From Zobellia galactanivorans (GTDB lineage Bacteria > Bacteroidota > Bacteroidia > Flavobacteriales > Flavobacteriaceae): a stretch of 64,000 nt of DNA. Position numbers and translations under genes: made by a program. The notes below the pieces were generated by a model. It was not told where the DNA came from and did not search any database. It worked only from the letters and a program-made list of their open reading frames with translations. The stretch is from NCBI RefSeq assembly GCF_000973105.1, contig NC_015844.1:1043501-1107500 (forward strand), in the 5' to 3' direction. This document shows, piece after piece, positions 8,725 through 18,273 of the stretch (its first letter is position 1; the number at the start of each line of letters is the position of its first letter).

Positions 8725-8732
8725 TATTTTTG
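8725..8732 (+). promoter_or_regulatory. Bacteroidota -7 promoter element for mlaE
   Basis: TATTTTTG matches TAnnTTTG exactly and lies 24 bases before the ATG at 8757. It supports that ATG as the start, because the earlier in-frame ATG at 8721 precedes the promoter. Confidence 0.5.
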
Positions 8733-8756
8733 TTAGGATATACCTATTTTCATCAC

Positions 8757-9494
8757 ATGAACTACTTAACATCTATTGGCAGGTATGCCATAATGATAAA
8801 AGACGTCTTTAAAAAACCTACGAAATGGCGTATCATGAAATCGTTGATTTTAAAGGAAGTCGACGAGCTGATCTTTGGTTCTCTAGGTATTTTAATTTTT
8901 ATCGCCTTTTTTATGGGAGCGGTTGTAGCTATTCAGACCGCACTCAACATCACCAGTGAACTTATTCCGAAAAACTTGGTCGGTTTTGCCACAAGGCAAT
9001 CGATTATATTGGAGTTCGCCCCAACTTTTTGTTCTATCATCATGGCAGGAAAAGTAGGCTCGTATATCACCTCAAGTATCGGCACCATGCGGGTCACCGA
9101 ACAGATAGACGCATTGGAGGTCATGGGGGTAAACGCCTTGAACTATTTGGTTTTCCCAAAGATCGTTGCCTTATGCCTCTACCCTTTTATTATTTCGATA
9201 GCCATGTACGTAGGTATCTTCGGAGGCTGGATGGCGGCCGTATTCGGCGGGTTCAGTACCAGCGCCGATTTTATAGAAGGGGTTCAATTGGACTTTATTC
9301 CATTTCACGTAACCTACGCTTTTCTCAAGACCTTGGTCTTTGCCTTTGTTTTGGCCACCGTGCCCTCATACCACGGTTTTTACATGACGGGAGGCGCCTT
9401 AGAAGTAGGTAAGGCGAGTACGACTTCATTTGTGTGGACAAGCGTTGTCATCATTGTAGCGAACTATATTCTAACCCAACTTTTATTAGGCTAA
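8757..9494 (+). CDS. mlaE: MlaE family ABC transporter permease
   Basis: This 245-residue integral membrane protein is the permease of a Mla/Mce-type phospholipid transporter. It has the family's N-terminal amphipathic helix, then about five hydrophobic segments. The conserved EFAPTFCSIIMAGKVGS stretch and the MRVTEQIDALEVMG coupling loop near the middle are diagnostic. The ATG at 8757 is preferred over 8721 because of the promoter position and family start. The stop shares its last base with the mlaF start (TAATG), which shows tight coupling. No mce/mlaD substrate-binding subunit is adjacent. Confidence 0.92.
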   Translation: MNYLTSIGRYAIMIKDVFKKPTKWRIMKSLILKEVDELIFGSLGILIFIAFFMGAVVAIQTALNITSELIPKNLVGFATRQSIILEFAPTFCSIIMAGKVGSYITSSIGTMRVTEQIDALEVMGVNALNYLVFPKIVALCLYPFIISIAMYVGIFGGWMAAVFGGFSTSADFIEGVQLDFIPFHVTYAFLKTLVFAFVLATVPSYHGFYMTGGALEVGKASTTSFVWTSVVIIVANYILTQLLLG

Positions 9495-10261
9495 TGATCG
9501 AAGTAAACGACATACACAAATCTTTTGGCGACACCCATATCTTAAAAGGTGTCACCACAAGTTTCAGCAAAGGAAAGACTAATCTTATCATTGGACAGAG
9601 TGGGTCGGGAAAAACGGTTTTCCTAAAGTGTCTTTTAGGTCTTTTTACCCCCGAACAGGGCTCGATCAGTTATGACGGAAAAATATACTCCGAAATGACC
9701 GACGAACAAAAACGTAACCTTCGGCAAGAAATAGGTATGGTTTTTCAGGGAAGTGCCCTATTCGACTCCATGACGGTCGAGGGCAATGTAAAATTCCCGC
9801 TTGAAATGTTTACAAAACAATCGCAATCGGAAATGCAAGACCGGGCCGACTTTGTGCTTAAACGGGTCAACTTGGTGGATGCCCACCATAAATATCCTTC
9901 CGAAATATCAGGAGGTATGCAAAAAAGGGTAGCGATAGCCCGGGCCATTGTTATGAACCCCAAATACCTATTTTGTGACGAGCCCAATTCCGGACTCGAC
10001 CCCAAAACCGCCATAGTTATCGATAACCTGATTCAAGAAATTACCGAAGAATACGATATCACCACGGTAATCAACACCCACGATATGAACTCCGTAATGG
10101 AAATCGGAAAAAAAATCCTCTTTCTAAAAGATGGGCTAAAAGCATGGGAAGGTACCAACAAAGAAATTTTCAAGACCGAAAACGAAACCGTTACCGATTT
10201 TGTCTATTCTTCGGATCTCTTTAAAAAGGTACGGCAAATGTATATTGAAGAACGTAACTAA
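9494..10261 (+). CDS. mlaF: MlaF-type ABC transporter ATP-binding protein
   Basis: The 255-residue ATPase drives the MlaE permease. Walker A is GQSGSGKT (near residue 36), the Q-loop is VFQGSALFDSMTV, the ABC signature is SGGMQKRVAIARA, and Walker B is YLFCDEPNSGLDP, followed by the H-loop in INTHDM. The SGGMQKR form of the signature and the DSMTV block are characteristic of the MlaF/Mkl subfamily. I chose the ATG at 9494, overlapping the mlaE stop by one base, in place of an in-frame ATG inside mlaE. The partner solute-binding MCE protein must be elsewhere in the genome. Confidence 0.93.
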   Translation: MIEVNDIHKSFGDTHILKGVTTSFSKGKTNLIIGQSGSGKTVFLKCLLGLFTPEQGSISYDGKIYSEMTDEQKRNLRQEIGMVFQGSALFDSMTVEGNVKFPLEMFTKQSQSEMQDRADFVLKRVNLVDAHHKYPSEISGGMQKRVAIARAIVMNPKYLFCDEPNSGLDPKTAIVIDNLIQEITEEYDITTVINTHDMNSVMEIGKKILFLKDGLKAWEGTNKEIFKTENETVTDFVYSSDLFKKVRQMYIEERN

Positions 10262-10297
10262 ACGCAACAACCTTTCATACGATTAAACTACAGCTGA

Positions 10298-11770
10298 TTA
10301 TCTGGCTCCGCGCAATTGTACCGTAGAGTCTTTCAAACGCACTTTCAACCAGTCTAGAATTTTCTTGTTTTCCGCTGCTGTCTTGGCAGAAGACATTCCC
10401 TTTTTCCATTTTACCTCAAAAATGGACAGCGTATCGATTTTCTTGAAATCATTGATTACCGCGTAGTCGAATTGTATCGACTCAATATCCTTATAATTCG
10501 CCTTGGCTTCGGCACTGATATCTAGAAACGGTATCTTTTTTTGCCGAGATGCATCACGCCGTAACCGGCTCACTTCAGCTTCGAGAAGGGCTATTTTTTC
10601 CGCCTTGCTCGACAATTGATTTTTTTGTGATTCATAGAGCTCGTTAACGTATTTCAATTGGTCTACTTGCTCGTTCTGGGCCCCTTGAATAACGTGAAGC
10701 TCCGTATTTCTTAGACGGTAGAAATCCTCATCCTCTTTCAAGATAGTATTCCACGAGGCAATGATATTTTCAGGTATGACCTCATTCCCCATACACACCA
10801 CTTCAATGACCGGCTTTTCACCTTCATTGTATTCAATGCTGGTAAAATTATCTAAAAACCTACCTCCTCCCATAAACTGGTATTTCCCGATAGTCTCGCT
10901 AACAAATTCCGTAGCTTGCTTTTTAAACATCGATTCTTGAAATACCTTATAGAAGGTCCATCCCGCAGGAATCATGACCAACAAGGCCACCACCGAGGCT
11001 ATACGCGCAATTCGTCTTCGCTTGGCCGAATTGGCATAACGTACCATGGGAAACTTCAACAATTTTATGGTCAAAAAAGTGGCCAAGGCAATGAAAATCG
11101 TATTTATAATAAACAAATACATGGCCCCAAAAGCATAGCTAGGATTACCTATGGCCAGTCCAAAACCCACCGTACACAATGGTGGCATTAAAGCGGTTGC
11201 AATGGCCACCCCGAAGATGACACTGGCAATGGTCCCTTTTTTGGCCCGGGCGATAACGAGGGCCAAACCTCCAAAAAAGGCAATGAGCACATCACGAATA
11301 TCGGGTGCGGTCCGTGCCAACAACTCCGATGATTCATCTTGAATAGGAAAAAATTCAAAGAACAGGTAGGCGGTTAAAACACTGAGCACTACCATTACCG
11401 TAAAGTTCTTAAGGGAACGCCTCAGCGTATCGATATCGTTAATGGCCAAAGACATACCCAGCCCCAAAATAGGACCCATTAGGGGAGATATCAACATCGC
11501 ACCGATAACGACCGCCGTAGAGTTTGCATTCAACCCTACGGAGGCTATGAATATAGAACAAACCAAGATCCATGAAGTATGGCCCTTAAAGGGAATATCC
11601 GCTATTATGGCCGCCTTCGTAGCTTCTTGATCGGTATTCTCACGAATATCGAGCAACTCACGTACAAACCTTCGAACACTTTCCCAAAGCCCTTTCGCAT
11701 CTTTTCGGATGGCTTCCTTGGTCTCTTCTTCGCTTGACGTAAGATTATCTTGGTTTAGTTTATCACTCAT
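10298..11770 (-). CDS. DUF389 family membrane protein
   Basis: The 490-residue protein has a soluble N-terminal segment, then a core of about six transmembrane helices (roughly residues 65-270) with the DUF389 blocks NSTAVVIGAMLISPLMGPILG and ATALMPPLCTVG, both rich in Gly and Pro. After the membrane core there is a periplasmic or cytoplasmic region with a coiled coil near residues 365-395. The family is widespread and of unknown function; transport is suspected from the topology. It is nine bases downstream of manC on the same strand, so they probably share a transcript. Confidence 0.85.
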   Translation of the reverse strand: MSDKLNQDNLTSSEEETKEAIRKDAKGLWESVRRFVRELLDIRENTDQEATKAAIIADIPFKGHTSWILVCSIFIASVGLNANSTAVVIGAMLISPLMGPILGLGMSLAINDIDTLRRSLKNFTVMVVLSVLTAYLFFEFFPIQDESSELLARTAPDIRDVLIAFFGGLALVIARAKKGTIASVIFGVAIATALMPPLCTVGFGLAIGNPSYAFGAMYLFIINTIFIALATFLTIKLLKFPMVRYANSAKRRRIARIASVVALLVMIPAGWTFYKVFQESMFKKQATEFVSETIGKYQFMGGGRFLDNFTSIEYNEGEKPVIEVVCMGNEVIPENIIASWNTILKEDEDFYRLRNTELHVIQGAQNEQVDQLKYVNELYESQKNQLSSKAEKIALLEAEVSRLRRDASRQKKIPFLDISAEAKANYKDIESIQFDYAVINDFKKIDTLSIFEVKWKKGMSSAKTAAENKKILDWLKVRLKDSTVQLRGAR

Positions 11771-11779
11771 ATCATACTG

Positions 11780-12862
11780 TTAGGCATATGTATCTCCAAA
11801 TTTATCCTTAACCTCGCCCAAAACCTTTTTGATATCCTGTTCTTTGGATTTTGGATAAATTAAAAGTACTTCTTTTTTGTCTACGATAATATAGTCGTTA
11901 AGACCATCTACTACCACAATCTTGTCTTTTGGCGACCTTATCATATTTCCGGATGCATCGGTAGTAACGACCTTACTGTTCACCACGGCATTGTTGTCTT
12001 CGTCTTTATCCAATTTATCGTATAAAGAGCCCCAAGTACCCAAATCGTTCCAATCAAATGACGCCGGAAGCACAAAAATGGATTTAGAGTTTTCCAAAAT
12101 CGCATAATCGATGGAGATATTCTCCGCTTTCGGGTAGTTTTCTTTTATAAACTCCTTTTCTTCGCCAGTATTGTAACAAGACATTCCAGATTCAAAAAGG
12201 GAATACTGTTCAGGCTGATAATTTTTAAAGGCGTTTACAATGGTCTTTACGCTCCACATAAAGATTCCGGCATTCCACAGAAAATTCCCTTGGGCCAAAA
12301 ATTCCTTGGCCGTTTCATAATCGGGTTTTTCCCGAAATTGATTCACCTTCTTCAAGCCCTCGGCACTTTCCTTTTCAAATTCGATATAACCAAAACCGGT
12401 ATTCGGAAACGATGGTTTTATACCTAAGGTACAAAGCACCTCTTCTTTTTCGCATTTTTCAAAACAGGTGGTGACATCTGCGGCGAAAGCATCTTCATCT
12501 TCGATCCAGTGATCGCTCGGAGCCACGATCATAACCCCGTTTTCATTCATTTTTTGAATCTTTAGGGCCGCGTACAAAATGCAGGGCGCCGTATTACGCA
12601 TTGCCGGTTCAAGTACCACTTGATCCTGCTTTACCATAGGAAGCTGCTCCAATACCAAATCGTTATATCGCTCATTGGTCAAGATGAGAATATTCTCCGT
12701 AGGCACAAATTTATTCAGACGCTTAAAGGTTTTTTGGATCAAGGTATCGCCAGTACCCAACATATCATGAAATTGCTTGGGATAAGATGACGTACTGATC
12801 GGCCAAAATCTCGAGCCGACACCTCCGGCCATTAACACTGCGTAATAATTTTTGTTTTTCAT
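11780..12862 (-). CDS. manC: Mannose-1-phosphate guanylyltransferase
   Basis: This 360-residue nucleotidyltransferase makes GDP-mannose from GTP and mannose-1-phosphate, a precursor for exopolysaccharide and surface glycans. The pyrophosphorylase signature MAGGVGSRFWPIS starts at residue 11, with the KQF lysine following. The sugar-binding FVEKP-equivalent reads FREKP, and the NAGIFMW and APSDHWI blocks are in place. There is no C-terminal isomerase domain, so it is the short single-function type. The symbol follows common usage for the family. Confidence 0.92.
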   Translation of the reverse strand: MKNKNYYAVLMAGGVGSRFWPISTSSYPKQFHDMLGTGDTLIQKTFKRLNKFVPTENILILTNERYNDLVLEQLPMVKQDQVVLEPAMRNTAPCILYAALKIQKMNENGVMIVAPSDHWIEDEDAFAADVTTCFEKCEKEEVLCTLGIKPSFPNTGFGYIEFEKESAEGLKKVNQFREKPDYETAKEFLAQGNFLWNAGIFMWSVKTIVNAFKNYQPEQYSLFESGMSCYNTGEEKEFIKENYPKAENISIDYAILENSKSIFVLPASFDWNDLGTWGSLYDKLDKDEDNNAVVNSKVVTTDASGNMIRSPKDKIVVVDGLNDYIIVDKKEVLLIYPKSKEQDIKKVLGEVKDKFGDTYA

Positions 12863-12958
12863 TTTTTAATTGCTCTTGGAAGCGAAGCCAATATAGTCTT
12901 CACATCGCTATTAATAGTTAGCTATTCTTATTTCAATTTATCTTATTTCCTACAAATA

Positions 12959-13570
12959 TCACTCAAAAATCAATTCCACTTCCGCATTTGGCTGAAAAAG
13001 ATACATACGGCCCGTTGCGACCTCTATACATTCGTATCGTTTGATCCTTCTATTTCCCCTTTTATACAGTTTTCCGTTATAAATACGGAAAACGCTACCT
13101 AAAGGCACCTGAAAAACATAGGTTTTATCGGTGTTTTGGGCATCAAACTGTTTGAGGGCTATCGACAATCGGGCATCGGTACTACTACTCGCCTTGGGGT
13201 TCTTAAAGTGATGCGCCAAAAGGGGCAATAATTGCGAGGGAAATATTTCGGGACGAATAAAGGGCAGCATGAGGTATTGAAATATACGCTTCCACTCCGC
13301 ACCGTGAGGCTTTATGCTTCTACCGTACTTTTCAAATGCCACCAAATGGGCCAGTTCGTGGATCAGGGTAATTAAAAAGCGATATTTATTGAGGTTTGCG
13401 TTAACGGTAATCTGATGCTTCCCGTTGGGCATTCTTCTGTAATCGCCATGTCGCGTGACCCTTTCATTAACGATCTTCAGGTGCGCACCTGTTTTCTGAA
13501 TTAATTCAAGACACGATTCAACGGCCCTTTCGGGGAGATATTTTCGCAACACATTATCCACTGGAAACAA
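12959..13570 (-). CDS. SprT-like zinc metalloprotease domain protein
   Basis: The 203-residue protein carries the HExxH zinc motif H71-E72-x-x-H75 in LIHELAHLVAFE, with a likely third ligand H89 in KPHGAEWKRIF. This arrangement defines the SprT-like (SPRTN/WSS1-related) family. Bacterial members are poorly studied, while the eukaryotic relatives cut DNA-protein crosslinks. The C-terminal part (residues 160-203) looks like a small beta-rich domain but lacks the four cysteines of the usual zinc ribbon. No signal peptide is visible. Confidence 0.87.
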   Translation of the reverse strand: MFPVDNVLRKYLPERAVESCLELIQKTGAHLKIVNERVTRHGDYRRMPNGKHQITVNANLNKYRFLITLIHELAHLVAFEKYGRSIKPHGAEWKRIFQYLMLPFIRPEIFPSQLLPLLAHHFKNPKASSSTDARLSIALKQFDAQNTDKTYVFQVPLGSVFRIYNGKLYKRGNRRIKRYECIEVATGRMYLFQPNAEVELIFE

Positions 13571-13667
13571 AAATAAGTTAACTCGGCCAATAAATGAAGT
13601 TATCTATTATTAAGCCTATGTCAAAAATCGATTCCCCCTAACGGCCTCGGTTGTACCTCTAAAAATA

Positions 13668-14348
13668 TCAAGGAGTACTATTGCTGACCTGAAGCAACTT
13701 GCCATTGTAAAATTTATGTCCATTTAAGGCGAAATCTTTGATATACCCGGCCATCTCCAAAGCTGTAGTAGGCGCCTCATAGCCCGGAAAGGCTTCTTCT
13801 AGCATTTCCGTCTGAACCGCCCCTAAGGCCAAAACATTGAAAGACGGGCCGGTTTCCTTAAACTCTTCCGCCCACAGTTCCGTGAGTGTAATGACGGCCC
13901 CCTTACTGGAACTGTATGCCGACAAGCCCGGAAACTTAACGCTCCCCTGAACACCGCCCATAGAGCTAATGGTCACCACATGGCCTTCCTTTGACATTTT
14001 AGGAAGGACCCTTCTCGTCATTTCGGCAACACCGAATACGTTTACCTTATAAACCGCTTCGAACTCCTCGGCTTCAGTCTCTAGAAAAGGTTTGTTCAGC
14101 AACTTTCCCGCGTTGTTGATAAGCAGGTCTACCGATTTAAAGTTTACATCCACAAAATCTTCCATTTTCTTAAAATCGGAAGGATTACCCAAATCAAAGG
14201 GGAAACTGAAAATATTTTTATGGCCCAATTCTGATATAGGTCGGTCATTTCGCGATAAGGCCAAGACTTTATGACCTTCATCCGCAAACAATTTTGCCAG
14301 TTCAAAACCTATTCCCCTACTCGAGCCCGTAATAATAACATTTGCCAT
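13668..14348 (-). CDS. SDR family NAD(P)-dependent oxidoreductase
   Basis: The 226-residue short-chain dehydrogenase has the cofactor motif TGSSRGIG at residues 7-14, the NNAG motif at 78-81, and the catalytic Ser128/129, Tyr145 and Lys149 in SAYSSSKG. Substrate cannot be told from sequence. Its start overlaps the stop of the M28 peptidase gene by one base (TAATG on the minus strand), so both are read from one message. Confidence 0.9.
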   Translation of the reverse strand: MANVIITGSSRGIGFELAKLFADEGHKVLALSRNDRPISELGHKNIFSFPFDLGNPSDFKKMEDFVDVNFKSVDLLINNAGKLLNKPFLETEAEEFEAVYKVNVFGVAEMTRRVLPKMSKEGHVVTISSMGGVQGSVKFPGLSAYSSSKGAVITLTELWAEEFKETGPSFNVLALGAVQTEMLEEAFPGYEAPTTALEMAGYIKDFALNGHKFYNGKLLQVSNSTP

Positions 14349-15400
14349 TAGTTATATCGAATTTCTTTAGTCGAGGCGTTTACGATACCCTCTACAACCG
14401 GAATACTTTTATTAATCAAGTTGGCCATATGGCCGAAGTCCATTTCAGAGATCTCGTCCCCCACCTTGTGATAGTGATTGAAATTGGTAAAATCAAAGGT
14501 GCTAAAGGTTTGCGAAGGCACACCGAAAGCCTCATGAAAAGGATAGTTATCAGACCTCATAAAAAGATTGAACTCCTTTGCCTTTGGAAGAAAACCCGCA
14601 TAGGTACCACCTTCCGCATAGCTATTGGCCACATCGGCCATATTCGACTCCTCATACCCTGTTAAATAGGCTAGATAGTCCTTATCTACCAAGGGCACGC
14701 CTACCATCTCATAATTAAGCATTACATAAAGGTTCAAATTGGCTTCCTTTAGTTTTTGCGCCAAATGCTTCGACCCTAAAAGTCCTTTTTCCTCGGCACT
14801 AAAAAGCGCAAAGATAATGCTCCGCTTGTTGGTCTTTGTATTTCCAAAATAACGGGCCAATTCCAATACGGTAGTCGTTCCCGTAGCATTATCGTTGGCC
14901 CCATTGGCAATTTTATCGCCGTTCTCTTCGGCTATCAAGCCTATATGATCATAATGGGCCCCGACAATTACAAACTCGTTCTTTAATTCAGGATCGTTGC
15001 CCTCTACCATACCTACCACATTGAACGCAGGTTGGTCATAATTGGACAACTCATCCCGATAGGTTTGAAAATAAGGTCTTATGTTATTTTCCGAAAAAAC
15101 GTTCTCGATAAACCCGGCGGCCTTTTCAATACCCTCGCTACCCGTATCCCTGCCCTGAAGGTCATCAGAAGCCAAGAAGGTCATGATAGCACCAACCTTA
15201 TCGCTGTTCGAGAATTGATTTTTTGATGCACCTATAGCACCGTTTATACCATTAAGGTCGTCGGCCTTCTTAGGCACTTCCATCAGACTTCGATCAAACT
15301 GCACGGCCTCTTCGCTCTGAAGCGTTACCGATTCATCAATTTTAGACGATCCACAGGCCATTACCAGCATGCCCGTCAAGAACACAAAACTCTTTTTCAT
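14348..15400 (-). CDS. M28 family zinc aminopeptidase, lipoprotein
   Basis: The 350-residue protein starts with a lipoprotein signal ending LVMAC (C16), so it should be anchored in the outer or inner membrane. Zinc ligands of the M28 family are visible: H149 and D151 in GAHYDHIG, D170 in ANGANDNATG, and the catalytic Glu pair E203/E204 in FSAEEKGLLG. A later histidine in NFNHYHKVGDE fits the last metal ligand. It would trim peptides at the cell surface or in the periplasm. It heads a two-gene unit with the SDR gene. It lies just past the pdhC terminator on the same strand. Confidence 0.92.
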   Translation of the reverse strand: MKKSFVFLTGMLVMACGSSKIDESVTLQSEEAVQFDRSLMEVPKKADDLNGINGAIGASKNQFSNSDKVGAIMTFLASDDLQGRDTGSEGIEKAAGFIENVFSENNIRPYFQTYRDELSNYDQPAFNVVGMVEGNDPELKNEFVIVGAHYDHIGLIAEENGDKIANGANDNATGTTTVLELARYFGNTKTNKRSIIFALFSAEEKGLLGSKHLAQKLKEANLNLYVMLNYEMVGVPLVDKDYLAYLTGYEESNMADVANSYAEGGTYAGFLPKAKEFNLFMRSDNYPFHEAFGVPSQTFSTFDFTNFNHYHKVGDEISEMDFGHMANLINKSIPVVEGIVNASTKEIRYN

Positions 15401-15432
15401 AGGTATTTAATTTTCGACTACAATTTAGAAAT

Positions 15433-15467
15433 AAAAAAAGGCATCTCGAAATTACCGAGATGCCTTT
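15433..15467 (-). terminator. Intrinsic terminator after pdhC
   Basis: A perfect 12-bp stem (aaaggcatctcg paired with cgagatgccttt) with a 7-base loop is followed on the minus strand by a run of T. It ends the pdhA-pdhC transcript 22 bases past the pdhC stop. Confidence 0.88.
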
Positions 15468-15488
15468 ATTATATTAGTTTCTATCTGT

Positions 15489-17117
15489 TTAGGCCAGCAT
15501 GGTCACCGGATTTTCCAAATAAGAACGTAAAGTCAATAAAAATTGGGCCCCTGTAGCACCATCGACCGTTCTATGGTCACAGGCCAAGGTTACCTTCATT
15601 GTATTCCCCACTACGATCTGACCGTCTTTCACCACTGGTTTTTGCACAATGGCCCCTACGGAAAGAATTGCAGAATTAGGCTGGTTGATAATTGAAGTAA
15701 ACTCGGTAATACCGAACATACCCAAGTTAGAAACCGTGAACGTACTTCCGTCCATTTCAGCCGGGGTAAGTTTTTTGTTTCTTGCACGACCGGCCAAATC
15801 CTTAACGGCGGCACCGATTTGCGTTAAACTCAACTGATCTGTAAATTTCACGACCGGCACCACAAGGCCGTCATCTACCGCTACGGCCACACCTACATGT
15901 ACATGATGGTTGTAACGTGTTGTATCACCCTTCCAAGTCGTATTGACTTGAGGATGTTTCTTCAATGCCATGGCACAGGCCTTCACTACCATATCGTTAA
16001 AGGACACCTTGGTATCGGGCAAATCGTTTATTTGCTTTCTAGAAGCCATTGCATTGCCCATATCTACCTCAATAGTAAGGTAATAATGAGGAGCCGTAAA
16101 TTTAGACTCAGACAATCGTTTGGCGATAGTCTTACGCATCTGCGAATTTTTCACCTCTTCGGAGCCTTCTTCACCAACCGGTAAGATTACAGGCGCGCTT
16201 GCAGGGGCTGCAGCCGTAGCTGCCGCTTTTTGCGGTGCAGCTGCCGGTGCTGCGGCAGGCGTATAATTTTCGACGTCTTTCTTTACGATTCTTCCATTAT
16301 CCCCAGAACCAGGAACACTGGATAAATCGATGCCTTTTTCCTTAGCTATTTTCTTGGCCAAAGGTGAGGCAAAAATACGCTGTCCATCGTTTACCGACTT
16401 TGGTTCGGCGGCCTCTTTCTTCGGTGCTTCCTTTGGGGTTTCTGCAGGAGCACTTGCTTTTCCACCAGAAGATGGTTTTGCATTAAGCACGGCATCAACG
16501 TCGGTACCCGCAGGGCCTATAATGGCCAAAACCGCATCGACCGGTGAAGATTCACCTTCCTGTATACCTATATATAATAAGGTTCCCGAATAGAAAGATT
16601 CAAATTCCATTGTAGCCTTATCCGTTTCGATTTCGGCTAAAATCTCACCTTCTTCTACCGTATCACCTACTTTTTTCAACCAAGCGGCAACGGTACCCTC
16701 TTCCATAGTATCGCTCAAGCGGGGCATCTTTACGATTTCCACACCCTCAGGAACTTCAGCAGAAGCGCTAACCTCATCGGAACTTTCAGAACTATCGTCT
16801 ACCGGCTCATCCGCCGCATCGGCTTCCTGAACTTCAGAAGACGCCGCACTACCGTTCAATAGGGAAGAGATATCTTCACCTTCCTTACCGATAATGGCCA
16901 ACAAAGAATCAACCGGAGCGCCTTCACCCTCTGGTATACCGATATGCAACAGTGTTCCCTCATAAAAAGATTCGAACTCCATAGTAGCCTTATCGGTCTC
17001 TATTTCTGCCAGTATATCACCCTCTTCAACCTTGTCTCCAACGTTTTTTAACCACTTGGCCACGGTACCCTCTTCCATGGTATCGCTTAAGCGGGGCATG
17101 TTTATTACTTCTGCCAT
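15489..17117 (-). CDS. pdhC: Pyruvate dehydrogenase E2, dihydrolipoamide acetyltransferase
   Basis: The 542-residue E2 core has two N-terminal lipoyl domains with lipoylated lysines K43 and K167, each in ETDKATMEFES. Ala/Pro- and acid-rich linkers follow, then a peripheral-subunit (E3)-binding domain at about residues 247-284 and the acyltransferase domain from about 320. The catalytic histidine is in CDHRTVDGATG near residue 513. It transfers the acetyl group to CoA in the pyruvate dehydrogenase complex. It is eight bases downstream of pdhA. No E1-beta gene is next to them, which is usual in flavobacteria as far as I recall. Confidence 0.96.
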   Translation of the reverse strand: MAEVINMPRLSDTMEEGTVAKWLKNVGDKVEEGDILAEIETDKATMEFESFYEGTLLHIGIPEGEGAPVDSLLAIIGKEGEDISSLLNGSAASSEVQEADAADEPVDDSSESSDEVSASAEVPEGVEIVKMPRLSDTMEEGTVAAWLKKVGDTVEEGEILAEIETDKATMEFESFYSGTLLYIGIQEGESSPVDAVLAIIGPAGTDVDAVLNAKPSSGGKASAPAETPKEAPKKEAAEPKSVNDGQRIFASPLAKKIAKEKGIDLSSVPGSGDNGRIVKKDVENYTPAAAPAAAPQKAAATAAAPASAPVILPVGEEGSEEVKNSQMRKTIAKRLSESKFTAPHYYLTIEVDMGNAMASRKQINDLPDTKVSFNDMVVKACAMALKKHPQVNTTWKGDTTRYNHHVHVGVAVAVDDGLVVPVVKFTDQLSLTQIGAAVKDLAGRARNKKLTPAEMDGSTFTVSNLGMFGITEFTSIINQPNSAILSVGAIVQKPVVKDGQIVVGNTMKVTLACDHRTVDGATGAQFLLTLRSYLENPVTMLA

Positions 17118-17125
17118 CTACCTAA

Positions 17126-18121
17126 TTATTTATGTTGTACAAATGGAAAATCTTCTTGTTCATAGACCATATCGTACAATTGCTGTACTGGCGGATAGTC
17201 TGACTCGTCTGCAAATTTCTCGCATTCCAAGACCAAATCCTTCACCCTTTTGTCTATAGCTTTTATCTCTTCTTCCGATGCGTAATTATTTTCTTTAATA
17301 ATATCAAGAACCTGGGTAATGGGATCAATTTTCTGATATTCCTTTACTTCTTCCTTAGTTCTATAGTGTTGCGCATCTGACATAGAGTGTCCTCTATATC
17401 GGTATGTTTTCATTTCCAAGAAAGTAGGTCCGCCACCAGAACGTGCCCTATCAACGGCCTTGCTCACTTCTTGGGCCACCGTTACGGGGTCCATACCGTC
17501 TACGGGACCACAAGGCATTTCATAGCCCAAGCCGAGTTTCCAGATTTCAGTGGAGTAGGCAGTTCTTTCTACCGAAGTTCCCATGGCATATCCATTGTTT
17601 TCACAAATGAAGACTACCGGAAGTTGCCATAACATGGCCAAGTTCAAGGCTTCATGAAAGGAACCTTGGCGTACGGCACCATCACCCATATAACATAAGG
17701 TAACGTTGTCCCTTCCTGCATATTTATCACCAAAGGCCATACCGGCACCCAACGGAATTTGACCGCCCACGATACCATGTCCACCGTGAAAACGATGTTC
17801 TTTAGAGAATATATGCATAGATCCACCCATACCTTTTGAGGTACCGGTTACCTTTCCATACAATTCGGCCATTACTTTTCGGGGATCCACACCCATACCA
17901 ATTGGCTGTACATGGTTTCTATAAGCCGTAATCATCCGGTCTTTGGTAAGGTCCATTGCATGCAATGAGCCGGCCAAAACAGCTTCTTGACCATTGTACA
18001 AATGTAAAAAACCTCTAACTTTTTGTTGAATGTAGACCTGTGCCAGCTTGTCTTCGAACTTACGCCAGAACAACATATCCTCATACCATTTCAGATATAC
18101 CTCTTTGGTAATTTTTTTCAT
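17126..18121 (-). CDS. pdhA: Pyruvate dehydrogenase E1 component, alpha subunit
   Basis: I set the start at the ATG at 18121, giving 331 residues beginning MKKITKEVYL; an upstream in-frame ATG would add 13 atypical residues. The thiamine diphosphate motif runs from GDGAVRQG (146-153) to ENN (174-176), as in heterotetrameric E1 enzymes. The YRYRGHSMSD loop near the C-terminal third matches the E1-alpha active-site loop. Together with E1-beta (encoded elsewhere) it decarboxylates pyruvate and loads the E2 lipoyl arms. It is transcribed with pdhC, probably from the TATTTTTG element at 18192-18199. Confidence 0.96.
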   Translation of the reverse strand: MKKITKEVYLKWYEDMLFWRKFEDKLAQVYIQQKVRGFLHLYNGQEAVLAGSLHAMDLTKDRMITAYRNHVQPIGMGVDPRKVMAELYGKVTGTSKGMGGSMHIFSKEHRFHGGHGIVGGQIPLGAGMAFGDKYAGRDNVTLCYMGDGAVRQGSFHEALNLAMLWQLPVVFICENNGYAMGTSVERTAYSTEIWKLGLGYEMPCGPVDGMDPVTVAQEVSKAVDRARSGGGPTFLEMKTYRYRGHSMSDAQHYRTKEEVKEYQKIDPITQVLDIIKENNYASEEEIKAIDKRVKDLVLECEKFADESDYPPVQQLYDMVYEQEDFPFVQHK

Positions 18122-18191
18122 TGATGCTATTAATTTGGATTCTTCGTTACATCTTGTCAATTCCTTTCATACATGGAATGAACCAGAAGAG

Positions 18192-18199
18192 CAAAAATA
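18192..18199 (-). promoter_or_regulatory. Bacteroidota -7 promoter element for pdhA
   Basis: The minus strand reads TATTTTTG, an exact TAnnTTTG match, with a T-rich stretch about 18 bases upstream where the -33 element belongs. It lies 70 bases before the chosen pdhA start. Confidence 0.5.
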
Positions 18200-18273
18200 C
18201 ATATTAAATCAATAGTTGAAAAAAATTGAAGTAAAAGGTTTGTTAGAATTTATCCTAAGGCCATCAAGAACTG

